8,094 bases of DNA, from contig DVNG01000008.1 of NCBI GenBank assembly GCA_018714545.1, forward strand, positions 1 to 8,094, written 5' to 3'. Both the position numbers and the translations under genes were made by a program. Shown piece by piece: positions 6,405-8,094 of the stretch. The stretch's first letter is position 1; the number at the start of each line of letters is the position of its first letter. The stretch comes from Limousia pullorum. GTDB lineage: Bacteria > Bacillota > Clostridia > Oscillospirales > Acutalibacteraceae. Below the pieces are notes generated by a model. That model saw only the letters and a list, made by a program, of their open reading frames with translations, was not told the origin of the DNA and did not search any database.

Positions 6405-7558
6405 ATATCCACCTCGTCAAGTTCTTTCATTATTTTTATAAGCTGGGAAAATCCATGGCTGTCCATTTCCTTTTTGGCCTTAAACAAAAGCTTTGCAAGG
6501 CTTACAGTCTTTTCCCTGTCGATGTTTTCCCCTGTTCCAAATTCATCGTGAAAAATCATGTCACGGTTCAGCTCGTCCTGATACTTTTCGCAGATTTCCA
6601 CAGCCCAGTCCACCGCCTGAAGCTTCAGCCTGTTGTTTTCCTCTGCTATTATTTCAAAATCATCTATTGTCACAAGCCTTGTGTTTTTCATCTCCGCCAC
6701 ATTTTCATCTATATCTCTGGGGACGGCTATATCTATAAAAAGTCTTTTTTTATCCCTTATGCTTCTCTTTTCAATCTCCCTGCGCATTACCGTGTAATGG
6801 GGGCTTGATGTGGCACTTACCACTGCGTCCGCCCAGTCCATATACTGGTATCTTTCCTCATAAGGCACACATTTTACACGGCTTTCATCCTTTGGCACAA
6901 AGCCCAGTTTTTTTCTTAAAGGACATATTATGTATATGTTTGGCTTTGACAAAAGATTATTGAGTATGGCTTTTCCCATTTCTCCGGTTGCACCTATCAA
7001 AAGCACGTTTTTATCTTTTTTTGAAAAATCCTCATAAAAAACGGTTCTTGCGGTAAGGGTAGCAGTGGAAACAGGCGTCTTTGAAAGTGGCGTGTCTGTC
7101 TTTATCTTTTTGGAACAGGCGATTGCCTTTTGAAAAACTGAGTTGAGAATAAATCCCGTTGTCCCCGCTTCGTGGGCAAGGCTGTAAGCGTTTTTAACCT
7201 GGCCTAAAATTTCATCCTCGCCTATAATCATGGACTCTATTCCGCAGGTAACTCTGAAAATATGGTCTATACTTTTTTTATCGCCGTATATTCTGAAAAA
7301 TTCCTTTATATCATCCAAGGACACATTGGAAACACGGGAAACAAGCTTTTCCATTTCCAAAACAGAATTTTTATCTCCGCAAAAATAAAATTCCGTTCTG
7401 TTGCAGGTACACAGCACCAAAGCTTCCTTAACAGAAAAAATACTCCGCATTTGTCGGAGCAACTCTATCTTTTCTTCTTTGCTGTAATTAAATTTTTCTC
7501 TTATTTCCGCCGGAGCTGTCTTATGGCTGATGCTTACACAATACAATAAAATCCACAC
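6401..7558 (-). CDS. hemA: Glutamyl-tRNA reductase (HemA)
   Basis: HemA reduces glutamyl-tRNA(Glu) with NADPH to glutamate-1-semialdehyde, the first committed step of tetrapyrrole synthesis in bacteria using the C5 route. Landmarks are SHKTAPAEIREKF (11-23), TCNRTEFYF (51-59) with the catalytic cysteine C52, GIESMIIGEDEILGQVK (106-122), and a C-terminal part with IDIAVPRDID (275-284). The NADP-binding loop reads GATGEMG (189-195) where most HemA proteins have GAGEMG. The 385 residues are short for a family usually above 400, mainly in the C-terminal dimerisation region. It is the first gene of the operon. The frame opens with GTG at 7558, which has only a poor ribosome binding site. TTG at 7544-7546 (codon 5) has GGGTG 9 nt upstream and gives MYCVSISHKTAP, close to the usual start. 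Function is secure; the start is uncertain. Confidence 0.96.
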   Translation of the reverse strand: MWILLYCVSISHKTAPAEIREKFNYSKEEKIELLRQMRSIFSVKEALVLCTCNRTEFYFCGDKNSVLEMEKLVSRVSNVSLDDIKEFFRIYGDKKSIDHIFRVTCGIESMIIGEDEILGQVKNAYSLAHEAGTTGFILNSVFQKAIACSKKIKTDTPLSKTPVSTATLTARTVFYEDFSKKDKNVLLIGATGEMGKAILNNLLSKPNIYIICPLRKKLGFVPKDESRVKCVPYEERYQYMDWADAVVSATSSPHYTVMRREIEKRSIRDKKRLFIDIAVPRDIDENVAEMKNTRLVTIDDFEIIAEENNRLKLQAVDWAVEICEKYQDELNRDMIFHDEFGTGENIDREKTVSLAKLLFKAKKEMDSHGFSQLIKIMKELDEVDI

Positions 7559-7576
7559 CCAAATCCAATTTAAAAT

Positions 7577-7623
7577 CCGAATACTTCTGTATTTTTTGAT
7601 TCGGCTCGATGTTATTCTACATC
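7577..7623 (-). promoter_or_regulatory. Possible structured hemA leader (small alternative hairpins)
   Basis: In the predicted hemA leader, GATGT/ACATC (7608-7623) can form a 5-bp hairpin. Further down, CCGAAT/ATTCGG (7577-7604) can form a 6-bp stem that competes with a smaller AATAC-AGAA-GTATT hairpin (7580-7593). Neither is followed by a T-run, so no attenuator is evident. The leader is too short and lacks the features of a T-box or cobalamin riboswitch. The stems are weak and may have no function. Confidence 0.2.
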
Positions 7624-7638
7624 TTTTTTGTTTATTTT

Positions 7639-7667
7639 ATGATACCATGAAAAGGCATTAAAATCAA
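7639..7667 (-). promoter_or_regulatory. Sigma-A type promoter of the hemA operon
   Basis: On the minus strand, TTGATT (7662-7667) is followed after exactly 17 nt by TATCAT (7639-7644), which is preceded by TGG and so forms an extended -10 (TGnTATCAT). The predicted transcription start is near 7632, giving a leader of about 74-86 nt. It is the only good promoter seen upstream of hemA and probably drives all six genes. Confidence 0.75.
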
Positions 7668-7682
7668 ATAATATATGTTTAT
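7668..7682. promoter_or_regulatory. LysR-box-like inverted repeat 2 (ATAA-N7-TTAT)
   Basis: This is a second copy of the same consensus, ATAA (7668-7671), 7 nt, TTAT (7679-7682), within a longer AAATAA-N7-TTATTT symmetry (7666-7684). Its centre, 7675, is 21 bp (two helical turns) from copy 1 and about 43 bp upstream of the predicted hemA start. It abuts the hemA -35 hexamer (7662-7667), where an activation-binding site of a LysR protein would sit. Confidence 0.42.
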
Positions 7683-7688
7683 TTTTGT

Positions 7689-7703
7689 ATAAATTCATGT
7701 TAT
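7689..7703. promoter_or_regulatory. LysR-box-like inverted repeat 1 (ATAA-N7-TTAT)
   Basis: ATAA (7689-7692) and TTAT (7700-7703) flank 7 nt; the symmetry extends one base further on each side (TATAA/TTATA, 7688-7704). This fits the T-N11-A core of LysR-family sites. The centre, 7696, lies about 64 bp upstream of the predicted hemA start, the usual place of the LysR primary recognition site. It also overlaps the lysR -10, as expected for autoregulation. The motif is AT-rich, so chance cannot be excluded. Confidence 0.45.
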
Positions 7704-7706
7704 AAT
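7698..7706 (+). promoter_or_regulatory. Extended -10 promoter of the lysR gene
   Basis: TGTTATAAT is a perfect extended -10 element (TGn followed by TATAAT at 7701-7706). The -35 region at suitable spacing (about 7678-7683, TTTATT) is weak, as is common with extended -10 promoters. The predicted start is near 7713, about 44 nt before the lysR ATG. The element overlaps the LysR-box-like repeat at 7689-7703. Confidence 0.65.
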
Positions 7707-7756
7707 ATAGCTGCAGCACTTTGCATAAATATTTTATTGATAAGGCAGATGAAAAT

Positions 7757-8094
7757 ATGCTTGATTTCAGAACAGATACATTTCTTTCCGTATGCAAGCA
7801 CATGAATTACACAAAAGCCGCCGAAGAATTAAACATAACCCAGCCGGCAGTTTCCCAGCATATAAAATACATAGAGGAATACTACGGCGCAAAGGTTTTC
7901 GGCTTTAACGGCAAAAAAATGTATTTAACGGAAGCCGGCGAAATGCTCTATGAAGCCATAAGCACCATGAAGCACAACGACAGCTTTCTTCGTGATTCCA
8001 TACACAACATAAGAAATCACAATTCTACCCTTTCCTTTGGGGCAACCCTTACCATTGGGGAATATGTTATTCCCGGCAAGCTTGCCGCCTATTT
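7757..8094 (+). CDS. LysR-family transcriptional regulator, N-terminal part (truncated by window end)
   Basis: The frame is open from ATG at 7757 to the window edge (112 full codons). Residues 1-60 are a typical LysR winged helix-turn-helix: FLSVCKHMNYTKAAEELNIT, then QPAVSQHIKYIEEYYGAKVF (recognition helix about 28-37), and LTEAG (57-61). A linker helix follows. The effector-binding domain begins near residue 94 with LSFGATLTIGEYVIP, the strand that opens this domain in LysR proteins. A weak AAGG (7742-7745) lies upstream of the ATG. The gene diverges from hemA across a 198-bp region holding LysR-box-like repeats, so it probably regulates the hem/cob operon and itself; this is inference from position. 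A LysR protein, HbrL, is known to control haem genes in Rhodobacter capsulatus, but orthology is not claimed. The effector is unknown. Confidence 0.93.
   Translation, partial: MLDFRTDTFLSVCKHMNYTKAAEELNITQPAVSQHIKYIEEYYGAKVFGFNGKKMYLTEAGEMLYEAISTMKHNDSFLRDSIHNIRNHNSTLSFGATLTIGEYVIPGKLAAY

Noticed and set aside
7559..7632. T-box, cobalamin riboswitch or transcription attenuator in the hemA leader
   Set aside because: The leader is only about 74-86 nt and lacks the T-box sequence, B12-box and any hairpin followed by a T-run. The small stems present are weak.
7725..7737. ATAAA-TAT-TTTAT palindrome in the lysR 5' untranslated region as a third LysR site
   Set aside because: The spacer is 5 nt between ATAA and TTAT rather than 7, and it is out of helical phase with the other two sites. 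In such AT-rich DNA this is not convincing.
7612..7803. 63-residue minus-strand reading frame across the hemA-lysR intergenic region, considered as a hemA leader peptide
   Set aside because: Its start lies upstream of the predicted hemA promoter (7639-7667), so that transcript would not include it. It runs antisense over the lysR start and promoter, and shows no ribosome binding site or family-like composition.
1..8094. Mobile element, CRISPR array, toxin-antitoxin, defence system or tRNA/rRNA
   Set aside because: No transposase, terminal inverted repeats, regular spacer-repeat pattern, cloverleaf or rRNA-like sequence was seen. All large frames are accounted for by the hem/cob genes, the LysR gene and the left-edge exported protein.

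Overview
This window carries a compact tetrapyrrole-biosynthesis operon of a low-to-moderate GC Firmicute, most likely an anaerobic Clostridia member. The C5 (glutamyl-tRNA) route to ALA, the fused CobA-HemD protein, frequent AGA/AGG and ATA codons, purine-rich ribosome binding sites and sigma-A type promoters all point that way. The genus cannot be read from the sequence.

Layout. Positions 1-1038 (+) hold the C-terminal part of a probable secreted or surface-anchored protein whose start lies outside the window. A strong bidirectional terminator (1057-1086) separates it from the convergent operon. The operon reads on the minus strand from about 7632 down to 1092, in the order hemA, sirC-like precorrin-2 dehydrogenase, hemC, cobA/hemD fusion, hemB, hemL. 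Genes overlap or lie within about 22 nt of each other, so they are almost certainly one transcript. A 198-bp intergenic region (7559-7756) separates hemA from a divergent LysR-family regulator gene that runs off the right edge.

How the genes work together. HemA and HemL turn glutamyl-tRNA(Glu) into 5-aminolevulinate, HemB makes porphobilinogen, HemC makes hydroxymethylbilane, and the HemD half of the fusion closes it to uroporphyrinogen III. The CobA half methylates this to precorrin-2, and the SirC-like enzyme oxidises precorrin-2 to sirohydrochlorin. No hemE or later haem gene is present, so this locus feeds sirohaem and/or the corrinoid (B12) branch rather than protohaem, as far as the window shows.

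Regulation. The hemA-lysR region has a good sigma-A promoter for hemA and an extended -10 promoter for lysR. It also has two copies of ATAA-N7-TTAT (both T-N11-A LysR-box types) whose centres are 21 bp apart, at about -43 and -64 relative to the predicted hemA start. That is the geometry expected if the divergent LysR protein controls the operon and itself. A second possible control point is a set of mutually exclusive hairpins in the end of cobA/hemD, directly before the hemB ribosome binding site. No mobile element, CRISPR array, tRNA, rRNA or wholly unknown multi-gene system was seen.
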